A DNA stretch of 64,000 bases from positions 1,091,001 through 1,155,000 of the forward strand of contig NZ_CP107558.1 in assembly GCF_026427715.1 (NCBI RefSeq). The letters are read 5' to 3'. The DNA is from Methylocystis sp. MJC1. GTDB lineage: Bacteria > Pseudomonadota > Alphaproteobacteria > Rhizobiales > Beijerinckiaceae. A model generated the notes under the pieces. It searched no databases and was not told the DNA's origin. It worked only from the letters and a program-made list of their open reading frames with translations. Positions 54,469 to 63,906 of this stretch are shown here, one piece after another (position 1 is the stretch's first letter; each line of letters opens with the position of its first letter). The position numbers were made by a program, and so were the translations under genes.

Positions 54469-56061
54469 ATGGCGCATGACAAGGAAGATCGCCTAACCGG
54501 CTGGCGCTTTGTTCTCTTCAACGCCGCGCTTGCTGGCGGGAACATCATCGTTCTTTCCAACATCCCTGGATACACAGTCCTTGCGCCTTACGCGGCGGGG
54601 AACCTCCAGGGCGTTACGCTGAGCTTCGGCGTTTGGGCGACGACAGACCATATGATGGGGATCGTGCTGGGGCTTCCCTTAGCGCGCTGGCTTTCAGGAC
54701 GGTACGGCGACAATCGGGTTTACGCAGCGGCTTTTGTCGCTTACGCGATTTTTTCCTTTGCTTGCGCCTTGGCGGAGACCATCTGGTTCTTCGTGCCCGC
54801 GCGCTTTCTTCTCGGCCTGGCTGGCGGTGTGATCCTCCCGTTGGGGCAGGGACTCGTCCTCAAAGAAATTCCAGAGAAGTACCGGCCCTATGGCGTCGCA
54901 TGGTGGGGCGTGCTCAGCATGACCCCCTTTACGCTCGGCGTTTTCATGGGCGGATTTTGGGCCGAGTATTTCACTTGGCGAATGCTCTTTTACTCCAATA
55001 TTTTCTTGGGTCTGCCGATTGCGGGCGTCGTAAGCGCTTTGCTCTATGGCCGGCCCCACACGAGGCGGATCGCCCGGTTCGATCTGGTCGGGTTCCTCTT
55101 GATCGGGGTCGTATTCGTCGGCACGCAGACGATCCTCAATCAAGGCAACGATTTCGACTGGCTGGGGTCGACGGCTCTCACGCTATTGACGGCGGCCGTG
55201 GTCATCGCCCTCCCGACGTTCATTGTTTGGGAGCTGGGAGAGCGCAACCCCGTGCTCGATATACGGCTCTTCAGTTGTCGCAACTACGCCGTCGCGACTT
55301 TTTGCTCGGTCGTCGGTTTCCTTTTCATTCTGGGCACGCTGTCCGTGTTCGTCGGGCAACTGCAGCTATTGCTCGGCTACACATCTTCCGGGGCAGGGGC
55401 CGTTTATCTATCGATGGCGCTATTGGCGGCGCCTGTCGCCTGGACTGTGCATTTCCTCGTTCGCCATATTGATATGCGCCTTTTCGCGAGCCTGAATTTT
55501 CTCGGCTTCTCGGTAACGCTGACTTGGCTCGGTCTCTTCGATAAACTTGCGTCATTCGATCAAATCACTGTGCCGATGATATTCTTCGGCTTCTTCCTGG
55601 CGGCTTTCTTTGCGCCGTTGGCGGCCATCGCCGTCCAAGGCCTCGAGAGCACGAAGCTTATTCGCGCGGCCGAGGAGCTTGCGATGTTGCGCACGGCGGC
55701 CGGCGCCTTTGGCATCGCCTTGCAGAGCGTCGTTCAGTTCCGTCGAACGCCATTTCACCAACTCGGCCTCGCGGATCAATACGGAGGCCGCGGCTTTCCG
55801 TCGCTCGACCTGCTCTCACAGCTGACAGACAAGCTGGAGGGGAGCGGCATGAGCGAAGCGGTTGCCCGAGCGCAAGCCGCGCGCCTCATTCGCCAGCAAG
55901 CATTGCTCATGGGGCTCGATGATGCATTCTTGCTTGCGGCCGTCGCCTTTTTCTGCCTTGCCATCTTTGTCTGGCTGGCGCGCGGCGTCCCGCGGAAGAA
56001 GCCGGAGCCAAAGCCGAGCTTCGAGCTGCTACGCGCCGAAGAATTAATGGAGCAGCCTTGA
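54469..56061 (+). CDS. DHA2-family MFS exporter (EmrB-like)
   Basis: A 530-residue 14-helix exporter starting at ATG 54469 (MAHDKEDRLTGWRFVLFNAA). Motifs: GLPLARWLSGRYGDNRVY, RFLLGLAGGVILPLGQGLVL, WRMLFYSNIFLGLPIAGVV. It is followed after 12 bases by an outer-membrane factor and then a membrane-fusion protein, so together they form a complete tripartite pump spanning both membranes. The gene order (transporter, OMF, adaptor) differs from emrAB, where the adaptor precedes the transporter. Substrate unknown. Confidence 0.88.
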   Translation: MAHDKEDRLTGWRFVLFNAALAGGNIIVLSNIPGYTVLAPYAAGNLQGVTLSFGVWATTDHMMGIVLGLPLARWLSGRYGDNRVYAAAFVAYAIFSFACALAETIWFFVPARFLLGLAGGVILPLGQGLVLKEIPEKYRPYGVAWWGVLSMTPFTLGVFMGGFWAEYFTWRMLFYSNIFLGLPIAGVVSALLYGRPHTRRIARFDLVGFLLIGVVFVGTQTILNQGNDFDWLGSTALTLLTAAVVIALPTFIVWELGERNPVLDIRLFSCRNYAVATFCSVVGFLFILGTLSVFVGQLQLLLGYTSSGAGAVYLSMALLAAPVAWTVHFLVRHIDMRLFASLNFLGFSVTLTWLGLFDKLASFDQITVPMIFFGFFLAAFFAPLAAIAVQGLESTKLIRAAEELAMLRTAAGAFGIALQSVVQFRRTPFHQLGLADQYGGRGFPSLDLLSQLTDKLEGSGMSEAVARAQAARLIRQQALLMGLDDAFLLAAVAFFCLAIFVWLARGVPRKKPEPKPSFELLRAEELMEQP

Positions 56062-56073
56062 TGCCCGCACATA

Positions 56074-57642
56074 ATGTCGGCGCCACATAGGATGATCGTC
56101 CGATTGCAAAGGTATGTCTCCTTCGCGGTGGCGTTGGCGTCCTTGGGTGGATGCGCGCCGACGCAGGCCGATCGCGCCGAGTTCCTCGCGACGCCCGCGA
56201 TGAACCGCACGATCGCCGTCTCCGGCGCCAAAACGGCCAATAACGGATTTGGATGGCCCGGCCAGCAGTGGTGGCGCGCCTTTGGCAATTCCGAGCTCAG
56301 CGCGTTTGTCGAAAAGGCGCTCGATGACAATCAGAGCCTCAGGAAAGCGGCGGATACGCTCAAAGCAGCCGAGGCAAATGTCGAGATCGAAGGTTCGCGT
56401 TTGACGCCATTCATTGAGGCCGATCTCTCCTACAAGCAGCTTCGTTATGCTGAACACGGGGTCGCCGCAGGGTTCAACCCCCTACAGGCTGGCCGCGAAA
56501 AATCAGCCGCTTTTCTCAATCCGCTGTCCGCGAAATGGGAGCTGGATTTCTGGGGAAAGAATCGGGCCCTGTTGGAGGCGTCGATCGGCGAGGCGCGAGC
56601 GAAGGAGGGAGAATTGGCGCAAGCCCGTCTTTTGCTCACGACCAGCGTCGCTCGGGCCTATCTTCGCGGTTATATTCTGGCCAATCAGCTGAAGCTCGCC
56701 ACAGAGCTCGTCGGGCTGCGGCGCGAGGTGCGGTCCCTCTCGGAAACACGCTATCAGACAGGCCTCGATACGCTGGACAGCGTGCAGATCGCCCGCGCCA
56801 ATGAGGAAGCGGCCGTCCGGCGCGTCGCTTCGCTGAAAGCCGCGATTTCCATTCAGGAGAACGCGCTATCTCGCTTGATCGGCGAAGGTCCAGACGCTGC
56901 TCAGAATCTCTTCGCAGGAAAGAAGAGCGTCGTGCTGGCCCAGCCCGGGCTTCCAAAACGCCTTCCAATCGAATTGCTGATCCATCGCCCGGATCTTGCG
57001 GCGGCGCTTCACAGGGCCGAGGCTGCCGCTGAACGAATCCACGTCGCGAAGACCATGTTTTTGCCGTCGATCGATCTCTCGGTCTCGGCGGGCTTGGAGG
57101 CGTCCGTCAACTCGAGCCGGTTCGCGCTCCTTGGCGGCTATCTCTTCAATCCGGGGGCAATGGTTTATAGCGTCACGCCGGGCCTCCATTTGCCGATCTT
57201 CCAGGGCGGCAGGCTTGCCGGAAATCTCGAGGCGCAGCGGTCTGAGTTCGATCAAGCGGTCGACGTCTACAACGAGACGCTCCTTGCAGCGGCGCAGCAA
57301 GTGGCGGACGCTCTAGCGAACCTAAAACGCAGCCGCACCGAATATGAATCCCAAGCGCGCTTCGTCCAACAGCATCGAACCGCGGTCCAACTGGCGCGTA
57401 CGAGATTCCACGAGGGACTGAGGGATCGCAGAGAGGCCGTCCAAGAATCGGCGGATCTTTTGGACGCCCTCTTCATCCAGCGCGGGCTGGAAGGCGAGCG
57501 GTTGATCGCCGCCGTGGACCTCTATCAAGCGCTCGGCGGCGGTTATGCGGATGGGCCGCCGCCCACCGCGCCCAAGCCTGCCCCGGAGATGGATCCGATC
57601 ACCCCTGTCGTCGACACGGTCCAGTCCGTTACTGGCGGCTAA
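56074..57642 (+). CDS. Outer-membrane efflux lipoprotein (NodT/TolC family)
   Basis: A 522-residue outer-membrane factor with a lipobox (ALASLGGC, lipidation at the cysteine), two OEP repeats (WWRAFGNSELSAFVEKALDD; LPIELLIHRPDLAAALHRAE AAAERI) and the NodT mark YEARYQTGL-like RYQTGLDTLDSVQIARANEE. It forms the trimeric exit duct of the pump encoded around it. Confidence 0.9.
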   Translation: MSAPHRMIVRLQRYVSFAVALASLGGCAPTQADRAEFLATPAMNRTIAVSGAKTANNGFGWPGQQWWRAFGNSELSAFVEKALDDNQSLRKAADTLKAAEANVEIEGSRLTPFIEADLSYKQLRYAEHGVAAGFNPLQAGREKSAAFLNPLSAKWELDFWGKNRALLEASIGEARAKEGELAQARLLLTTSVARAYLRGYILANQLKLATELVGLRREVRSLSETRYQTGLDTLDSVQIARANEEAAVRRVASLKAAISIQENALSRLIGEGPDAAQNLFAGKKSVVLAQPGLPKRLPIELLIHRPDLAAALHRAEAAAERIHVAKTMFLPSIDLSVSAGLEASVNSSRFALLGGYLFNPGAMVYSVTPGLHLPIFQGGRLAGNLEAQRSEFDQAVDVYNETLLAAAQQVADALANLKRSRTEYESQARFVQQHRTAVQLARTRFHEGLRDRREAVQESADLLDALFIQRGLEGERLIAAVDLYQALGGGYADGPPPTAPKPAPEMDPITPVVDTVQSVTGG

Positions 57643-57674
57643 CGGCTCAAGCAAACCAAACAGGCGCCTGTTTC

Positions 57675-58883
57675 ATGCCAACCTCTCGCAAGACCATCCG
57701 AGCGAAACGGAATTTCTTGCTCAAGCTTGTCTTCGTCGGCGTCATCATTGGCGTGGCGGCCGCGTTTTTTAACTGGTTCACATATGACCGGAACTGGGTG
57801 ACGACCGACAATGCCTTCGTGGTCGGCAATATTATTCCCGTGCAGTCCGACGCCACAGGCGTCGTGGCGCAGGTGCTGGCCGAAGAAACGCAAATGGTGA
57901 AGAAGGGCGACGTTCTGGTTCGCCTCGATGCGCAGCGCGCTGGCGCGGCGCTTGGGCAGGCCGAGGCGGAGCTTGGCCGCGCGGTCAGGAATGTCGCCGT
58001 TCTCTTTGCCTCCCGCCGTCAGGCTTGTCAGAAGATCATCGCCCGAATGGCCATCCGTGACCGCGCGCTTCACGATCTCGCGCGCTATCGGCAAGCGTCG
58101 GTGAGCGGGGCTGCGTCTCGACAGCTCCTGCAGAACACCGAGGATCAGCTCGCGGCGCAGGAAGCCGATGTGCGCGAAGCGCGGGCGGAATTTCAGGCGG
58201 TCGAGGCGCGGATCGGCGGCGTCGCGCCGCTGAATCATCCGGATATCGAGGCGGCGAAGGCCCGCTTCGACGACGCCTATCTCGAGTTCATCCGTCAAAA
58301 CATACGGGCGCCGGCGTCTGGCTATGTCGCCAAGCGTCGGGTCCAGGTCGGCCAAAGGGTGCGTCCGGGCGATCACATAATGAATATCGTGCCGCTCGAC
58401 CATCTTTGGATCGAGGCCAACCTCTGGGAAAATCGCATGGGAAAAGTGCGGCCCGGCCAGGCGGCGGTCATCAAGACCGACCTTTATGGATCGAGCGAGA
58501 CCTATCATGGCGTGGTCGAGGGCCTCGTCCCAGGGGCGGGGAGCGTTTTTGCGACGCTGCCGCCGGACAACGCCACGGGAAACTTCATCCGCATCGTTCA
58601 GCGGGTTCCGGTCCGGATTTCGATCGATCCGGACGAGCTGAAGCAGAAACCGTTGCGGCCGGGCCTGTCCACGGTGACTTCGATCGATATCGGCGGCGGC
58701 AAGGAGACGCGCGGCCTGTTTGCGACGACGGCGACGGGCGAGTATGCGACGGAGGTCTTCGACAAAGATCTTGCGGAAGCCAAGGCGCGCGCCGAGGAAA
58801 CGGTCAGAAAGAATATCGCCCACGGTCTCGACGACGCCGGCTCGCCATGCGAGTCGGCCAATGGCGCAGCCTCGCGATTATAA
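57675..58883 (+). CDS. HlyD/EmrA-family membrane-fusion protein
   Basis: A 402-residue adaptor: one N-terminal helix (LLKLVFVGVIIGVAAAFFNW F), a split biotinyl-lipoyl domain (VTTDNAFVVGNIIPVQSDAT GVV and NIRAPASGYVAKRRVQVGQR V), a coiled coil between them (about 90-190), and a beta-barrel (LWIEANLWENRMGKVRPGQA). It bridges the MFS exporter and the outer-membrane factor encoded upstream in the same operon, which starts 32 bases after the preceding stop. Confidence 0.9.
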   Translation: MPTSRKTIRAKRNFLLKLVFVGVIIGVAAAFFNWFTYDRNWVTTDNAFVVGNIIPVQSDATGVVAQVLAEETQMVKKGDVLVRLDAQRAGAALGQAEAELGRAVRNVAVLFASRRQACQKIIARMAIRDRALHDLARYRQASVSGAASRQLLQNTEDQLAAQEADVREARAEFQAVEARIGGVAPLNHPDIEAAKARFDDAYLEFIRQNIRAPASGYVAKRRVQVGQRVRPGDHIMNIVPLDHLWIEANLWENRMGKVRPGQAAVIKTDLYGSSETYHGVVEGLVPGAGSVFATLPPDNATGNFIRIVQRVPVRISIDPDELKQKPLRPGLSTVTSIDIGGGKETRGLFATTATGEYATEVFDKDLAEAKARAEETVRKNIAHGLDDAGSPCESANGAASRL

Positions 58884-58972
58884 AAGAACATGACCTGAAG
58901 CGCCTCAATCGCAGGGCAAGCGCCGCGACATGTCGCATTCAGAAAGTCTTGCTAACCTGATAAATTCTCCGT

Positions 58973-59404
58973 ATGCGCCTAACCAGCTTCACCGATTTCG
59001 GCCTCAGGGCCCTTATCCTCCTCGCCGACCGCGAAGGAGAAACGCTTTCCGCTTCTGAGATCGCCGATCATTTCGGCGTGTCCCGCCATCACATGGCCAA
59101 GGTGCTTCAAGAGCTCGCGGCGGCGGGATACCTCGTGGGGATACGCGGCGCCCAGGGCGGCGTTCGGCTTGCGCGCGACCCGCGCGACATCCGGATCGGC
59201 GAGGTCGTACGCACGCTCGACAACCAGCCCCTGGTCGAGTGTTTCAGCGCCGAGGGCAGCGCCTGCAAGCTTTTGCCCCGCTGCCGTCTCAAGGCGATGC
59301 TTGCGCGCGCCCAGCAGGGATTCATGCGGGAGCTCGACCGCTTCACCCTGAGCGATTGCCTCGAGCAATCCGCCGCTCTTCCCGCCCTCGACCTATCTGA
59401 CTGA
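58973..59404 (+). CDS. Rrf2-family regulator, NsrR-like
   Basis: A 143-residue regulator with an N-terminal winged helix (MRLTSFTDFGLRALILLADR, SEIADHFGVSRHHMAKVLQE, GIRGAQGGVRLARDP) and three cysteines in VECFSAEGSACKLLPRCRLK, the iron-sulfur cluster site of NsrR. NsrR senses nitric oxide. It lies directly upstream of the oxidase operon in the same direction, so it probably controls that operon, but I could not point to its operator. Confidence 0.85.
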   Translation: MRLTSFTDFGLRALILLADREGETLSASEIADHFGVSRHHMAKVLQELAAAGYLVGIRGAQGGVRLARDPRDIRIGEVVRTLDNQPLVECFSAEGSACKLLPRCRLKAMLARAQQGFMRELDRFTLSDCLEQSAALPALDLSD

Positions 59405-59516
59405 TAAAACCGGGCTTTGCATAGTCGCCAGCAAGGGACTGCGCGACAGGACCTTTCACCCCCAATCCTGAGTTACGCCATCTGGGGAGCAAAAGCTCAA
59501 TCAGGGAGTTGCAGCT

Positions 59517-59759
59517 ATGGTGGCGGTGGAGAGTCTCTATCTTGCGGCGCTTCTCAGCGCATTCATTGGGTTGATTGCACTGCTCGTTTTGGCCGGGCCA
59601 GAGATCGCGCGGCCGGCGCGCTCGAAAAATTTTCTGGCCGGGGTCATCGTCGCGACGGCGATCATGTCCGTCGGGTCGTTCTTTCTTTACGCCTTGAGCC
59701 CCCACGCGGTCGCCCGCGCCGTTTACGGCGCCTCTTTGGCGCGGCAGGTCCAACTCTGA
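59517..59759 (+). CDS. Small membrane protein preceding the oxidase operon
   Basis: An 80-residue protein with two helices (LYLAALLSAFIGLIALLVLA and FLAGVIVATAIMSVGSFFLY). It lies between the NsrR-like regulator and subunit II and may be a small assembly or accessory subunit of the oxidase. GGGAG lies upstream of the ATG. No family recognised. Confidence 0.65.
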   Translation: MVAVESLYLAALLSAFIGLIALLVLAGPEIARPARSKNFLAGVIVATAIMSVGSFFLYALSPHAVARAVYGASLARQVQL

Positions 59760-59854
59760 ATCGAGGCTGGGAGGCAGGCGCGAGCCACGCATATTGCCGT
59801 AGCGCCTGCCAAACCTAATTGTTGCGAGTAGGCTCTCGTGAAAGGTCACGGCGG

Positions 59855-60658
59855 ATGCTTGTCGCTGCGATTATGGCCCTTGTTGTCGTCGCCTCGTTGC
59901 TCTTTCATTTTCTAAGCCCGTGGCGACCGACACAGATCGCGTCCAACTGGGGCTTCATCGACGATACTCTGGCGTTGACCTTCATCGTGACGAGCATCGG
60001 ATTTGTCGCCGTCGTTCTATTCATGTCGTACTGCCTCTACAGGTTTCGCCACCAACCTGGCCGACGCTCCACCTATGAGCCCGAAAACCGAAGGCTCGAG
60101 CTTTTGCTTGGCGGAATAACGACTGTCGCAGTGATCCTTCTGCTCGCGCCAGGGCTTTCGGTTTGGGGGCGGTTCATCACGCCGCCGGAGGGCGCGATGG
60201 AAGTAGAAGCGGTCGGCGCGCAATGGAGCTGGAGCTTTCGCTTGCCGGGCGCCGACAAGCACTTCGGTTCGACCGACGTCCGCTTTATCGACACAGCCAA
60301 TGCCCTGGGCGTAAATCCGGCCGATCCAAGAGGGCGCGACGATCTCATCGTCGCCAATGGCGAGCTGCACCTGCCCGAAGGCCAGCCGATCAAGGTGCTG
60401 CTGCGCTCGATCGACGTCCTGCACGACTTCTACGTGCCGGAGCTTCGCGCCAAGATGGATCTCGTGCCTGGCATGGAGACCTATTTCTGGTTCACGCCGA
60501 CCAAAACAGGCCAGTTCGAGATTCTGTGCGTGGCCTATTGCGGCATCGGCCACCCGCAAATGCGCGGCACGCTTTTCATCGATTCGGACAGCGACTATCG
60601 CAAATGGCTCGCGGCGCAAAAGACCTTTGCGCAAACGCGCAAAGCCGAAGCTTTTTGA
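59855..60658 (+). CDS. coxM: Cytochrome c oxidase subunit II (alternative, CoxM-like)
   Basis: About 267 residues from ATG 59855, with GAAAGG nine bases upstream (a TTG at 59819 is an alternative). Two N-terminal helices anchor a cupredoxin domain that carries CuA: histidine in SIDVLHDFYVPELRAKMDLV PGM and CVAYCGIGHPQMRG, with both cysteines, the second histidine and the methionine. EVEAVGAQWSWSF is the electron-entry region. With subunits I, III and III behind it, the layout matches Bradyrhizobium coxMNOP. Confidence 0.9.
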   Translation: MLVAAIMALVVVASLLFHFLSPWRPTQIASNWGFIDDTLALTFIVTSIGFVAVVLFMSYCLYRFRHQPGRRSTYEPENRRLELLLGGITTVAVILLLAPGLSVWGRFITPPEGAMEVEAVGAQWSWSFRLPGADKHFGSTDVRFIDTANALGVNPADPRGRDDLIVANGELHLPEGQPIKVLLRSIDVLHDFYVPELRAKMDLVPGMETYFWFTPTKTGQFEILCVAYCGIGHPQMRGTLFIDSDSDYRKWLAAQKTFAQTRKAEAF

Positions 60659-60686
60659 GGCGCGTCCCGGGGGAGGGGGATCAACA

Positions 60687-62450
60687 ATGACCGATGTCTC
60701 GATAGAGGACGACGGCGTTCCATCTCAGGAAGTCGAGGATGTCGAACTTTACCACGCCACGTCCTGGCTTACGAAATACGTTTTTTCGCAGGACGCCAAG
60801 GTTATCGCCATTCAATATGCCTGCACGGCGATCGCGATCGGGCTCGTCGCCCTCGTTCTGTCGTGGCTGATTAGATTGCAGCTCGCCTTTCCCGGCGCCA
60901 TCCCCTTCATCGACGCCAATGTCTATTACCAAGCCGTGACCATGCATGGGATGATCATGGTGGTCTATATGCTTACCGCGATCTTCCTCGGGGGCTTCGG
61001 TAATTACCTTATCCCGCTCATGATCGGCGCGAGGGACATGGTGTTTCCCTTCGTCAATATGCTGAGCTACTGGGTCTATCTGCTCGCGACGCTCATTCTC
61101 GCGGCAAGCTATTTTGTTCCCGGCGGCCCGAGTGGCGCGGGCTGGACGCTCTATCCGCCGCAAGCGATCCTTACGGGAACCCCAGGCCACGAATGGGGCA
61201 TCATATTGATGCTCGCCTCGCTCATTCTGTTTATCGTTGGCTTCACGATGGGTGGCCTGAACTACGTCGTGACTGTGCTTCAGGCGCGCACGCGCGGCAT
61301 GACGCTCATGCGCATGCCGCTCACTGTTTGGGGGATTTTCACCGCCGCGGTTATGGCGCTTCTCGCTTTTCCGGGCTTGTTCGTCGCCTGCGTGATGCTG
61401 CTGCTCGACCGCACGCTGGGCACGAGTTTTTTCGTTCCAGCGATCGTGGAGATGGGAGAACGTCGCGACTACAGCGGCGGCAGTCCGATCCTTTTCCAAC
61501 ATCTCTTCTGGTTTTTCGGGCACCCCGAAGTTTACATCGTCGCACTGCCGGCGTTCGGCATGGTTTCCGACCTCATCAGCGTCCATGCGCGCAAGAACAT
61601 CTTCGGCTATCGCATGATGGTCTGGGCGATTCTTGCGATCGGCATTCTGAGCATGGTGGTTTGGGGCCACCATATGTATGTGAGCGGCATGAACCCGCTC
61701 TTCGGCTTTTTCTTCGCTGTCACGACGCTCGCCATTGCTGTTCCGACTGCGATGAAGGTCTATAATTGGGTGGTGACGCTCTGGCGCGCCGACATTCATT
61801 TTACGACGCCGATGCTCTTCGCGCTCGGCTTCCTCATTACATTCGTCAATGGCGGCATCACCGGTCTTTATCTCGGCAATGTGATCGTCGATGTTCCGCT
61901 GTCGGCGACGTTGTTCGTTGTCGCGCATTTCCACATGGTCATGGGCATCGCTCCAGTGCTCGTGATCTTTGGCGCGATCTACCATTGGTATCCGAAGATC
62001 ACCGGGCGAATGATGGACGAGCGTCTGGGTAAGATCCATTTCTGGATCACCTTCCTCGGCGCCTATGCTGTGTTCTTCCCGATGCATTATCTCGGGCTCG
62101 TTGGCGTGCCACGCCGCTTCTACGAGATGGGCGAGACCGCTTTTGTTCCGCACTCGGCCGTTGGGCTGAACATCTTCATGACGGTGATGGCGCTGATCGT
62201 CGGCTTCTCGCAACTCATCTTCTTCTACAACGCCTTCAAAAGCCTCAAGCATGGCGCGCTCGCCGGCGGCAACCCCTGGCGCGCGGCGTCGCTTGAGTGG
62301 CAGACGCCTGAGACCCCGCCGGGCCACGGCAACTGGGGCAAGCAACTGCCTATCGTCTATCGCTGGCCTTACGGTTACAGCATCCCTGGCGCGCCGGACG
62401 ATTTCTTGCCGCAGAACGCGCCGCCGCAGAGAGGAGAACATGCGACATGA
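60687..62450 (+). CDS. coxN: Cytochrome c oxidase subunit I (CoxN-like)
   Basis: A 587-residue haem-copper oxidase subunit I. All haem and CuB ligands are present: H in TMHGMIMVVYML, H-E-V-Y in FFGHPEVYIVALP, HH in VWGHHMYVSGMNP, and the pair in VVAHFHMVMG. The D channel (NYLIPLMIGARDMVFP, with E in GHPEVY) and K channel (PTAMKVYNW) residues are both conserved, so it is an A-type proton-pumping oxidase. GGGAGGGGG precedes ATG 60687. The stop overlaps the next gene. Confidence 0.93.
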   Translation: MTDVSIEDDGVPSQEVEDVELYHATSWLTKYVFSQDAKVIAIQYACTAIAIGLVALVLSWLIRLQLAFPGAIPFIDANVYYQAVTMHGMIMVVYMLTAIFLGGFGNYLIPLMIGARDMVFPFVNMLSYWVYLLATLILAASYFVPGGPSGAGWTLYPPQAILTGTPGHEWGIILMLASLILFIVGFTMGGLNYVVTVLQARTRGMTLMRMPLTVWGIFTAAVMALLAFPGLFVACVMLLLDRTLGTSFFVPAIVEMGERRDYSGGSPILFQHLFWFFGHPEVYIVALPAFGMVSDLISVHARKNIFGYRMMVWAILAIGILSMVVWGHHMYVSGMNPLFGFFFAVTTLAIAVPTAMKVYNWVVTLWRADIHFTTPMLFALGFLITFVNGGITGLYLGNVIVDVPLSATLFVVAHFHMVMGIAPVLVIFGAIYHWYPKITGRMMDERLGKIHFWITFLGAYAVFFPMHYLGLVGVPRRFYEMGETAFVPHSAVGLNIFMTVMALIVGFSQLIFFYNAFKSLKHGALAGGNPWRAASLEWQTPETPPGHGNWGKQLPIVYRWPYGYSIPGAPDDFLPQNAPPQRGEHAT

Positions 62451-63151
62451 GCGTTATGGGGCTCTTCTTCATCTGCGTTTTTTCCGTCGCGATCACCTAT
62501 CTGTGGCGCGAAGGAATATTGGAAGCGTCCTGGCTGCAAGAGGGGGAAATTGCGGCTTATCGCGGGAAGGACGGCCGCCGGCCCAATGCGGCGAAAACGG
62601 GCCTCGTCGTCTTCCTCGCGGTGGCTCTCTGCCTGTTCTCATTGCTCGCCGCGGCCTTCTTCATGCGGATGGGCTCTTACGATTGGCTCTCCGCGCCTCT
62701 GCCGCGAATCCTTTGGTTCAACACGGTCGCGCTCATTGCCGCGAGCGGCGCTTTGCATGTCGCGAGCACGGCCGCGACGACAGGCGCTCGAGAGCGAATG
62801 AGGAATGCCCTATGGGCGGGCGCCGTCGCGAGTCTGGCTTTTCTCTCCGGGCAGCTATGGGCTTGGCGAGATATGATAGCGGGCGGCTTTTATGCATCTC
62901 AGAACCCCGCCAACGCTTTCTTCTTCCTGCTCACGGGCGCACACGCGCTACATCTGATGGGAGGGCTTTTCGCCCTCTTCTGGACGATCGCGCAAGCGTC
63001 GCGGAAGGAAGCGGAAAATGCCTTGGCCAAGACCGTCGAACTCTGCGCCATATACTGGCATTTCCTGCTGGCGGTCTGGCTACTGGTTTTCGCGTTGCTT
63101 GTCGGATGGGCGGACAACCTTGGGGTGGTTTGTCGTCGTCTTCTTTCGTGA
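62447..63151 (+). CDS. coxO: Cytochrome c oxidase subunit III-like (CoxO-like)
   Basis: A 234-residue membrane protein with about seven helices; FFLLTGAHALHLMGGLFALF and ELCAIYWHFLLAVWLLVFAL L are the subunit III signatures. It overlaps the subunit I stop (ATGA) and is followed by a second subunit III paralogue, as in coxMNOP. Confidence 0.85.
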   Translation: MSVMGLFFICVFSVAITYLWREGILEASWLQEGEIAAYRGKDGRRPNAAKTGLVVFLAVALCLFSLLAAAFFMRMGSYDWLSAPLPRILWFNTVALIAASGALHVASTAATTGARERMRNALWAGAVASLAFLSGQLWAWRDMIAGGFYASQNPANAFFFLLTGAHALHLMGGLFALFWTIAQASRKEAENALAKTVELCAIYWHFLLAVWLLVFALLVGWADNLGVVCRRLLS

Positions 63152-63166
63152 CCGAAGGATCGTCGC

Positions 63167-63892
63167 ATGACAGTCGAGTCTGTGAGTCACAAGACATCGA
63201 TCGGGGCGCAGCGCCCCCCCGGCTTGAACGGCGTCGTCGCGGACTGGGCCTCGGATCAGCGCTCTTTCAAGAGCGCCTCCTGGGGCAAGGCGATGATGTG
63301 GATTTTCCTCGTCAGCGACACGTTCATTTTCAGCTGTTTCCTCATCTCGTACATGACCGTTCGCATGTCGACGACGGTCCCCTGGCCAAATGCAAGTGAA
63401 ATCTTTGCGCTCGACATCGGTGGGAGGAAAATCCCTCTCATCTTGATCGCGATCATGACATTCGACCTGATCACAAGCTCAGGCACGATGGCGATTGCGG
63501 TCAATTGCGCCTATGCGCGGCAGCGCAAGAAGGCGGCGCTCATGATGCTGGCGACGGCATTCTTCGGCGCGACCTTCGTCGGCATGCAGGCATTCGAATG
63601 GACGACGCTTATTCGAGAAGGGGTGCGCCCTTGGGGCAATCCTTTCGGCGCTGCGCAATTTGGATCATGTTTTTTTATGATCACGGGCTTTCACGGCTTC
63701 CATGTCTCGATGGGCGTGCTCTTCCTTCTCATCATCGCCAGAGCCGTCTGGCGCGGCGACTACGATCGAGCGAAGCCTGGTTTTTTCACAGGCCGGAAGG
63801 GTCGTTATGAGATCGTAGAGATCATGGGGCTGTATTGGCACTTTGTGGACCTAGTCTGGGTATTTATTTTCGCCTTCTTCTATCTCTGGTAA
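63167..63892 (+). CDS. coxP: Cytochrome c oxidase subunit III (CoxP-like)
   Basis: A 241-residue subunit III: WGKAMMWIFLVSDTFIFSCF, GMQAFEWTTLIREGVRPWGN PFG, FFMITGFHGFHVSMGVLFLL, and IVEIMGLYWHFVDLVWVFIF AFFYLW, with the conserved glutamate in the FEWT segment. It is 15 bases behind the first subunit III gene. Two different subunits III in one operon is characteristic of this oxidase type. Confidence 0.9.
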   Translation: MTVESVSHKTSIGAQRPPGLNGVVADWASDQRSFKSASWGKAMMWIFLVSDTFIFSCFLISYMTVRMSTTVPWPNASEIFALDIGGRKIPLILIAIMTFDLITSSGTMAIAVNCAYARQRKKAALMMLATAFFGATFVGMQAFEWTTLIREGVRPWGNPFGAAQFGSCFFMITGFHGFHVSMGVLFLLIIARAVWRGDYDRAKPGFFTGRKGRYEIVEIMGLYWHFVDLVWVFIFAFFYLW

Positions 63893-63906
63893 GCGAGGGA
63901 CAGGAA

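Noticed and set aside
60681-62441. A 586-residue open frame antisense to oxidase subunit I
   Set aside because: It mirrors the codon structure of coxN, is very rich in Arg, His, Asp and Glu, and lacks any domain; it is a high-GC shadow of the real gene.
60687-62450. Apparent loss of the K-channel lysine in subunit I (FTTPML instead of FKTPML)
   Set aside because: The functional K-channel lysine lies in the preceding PTxxKV helix, and PTAMKVYNW is intact, so the proton channels are complete.
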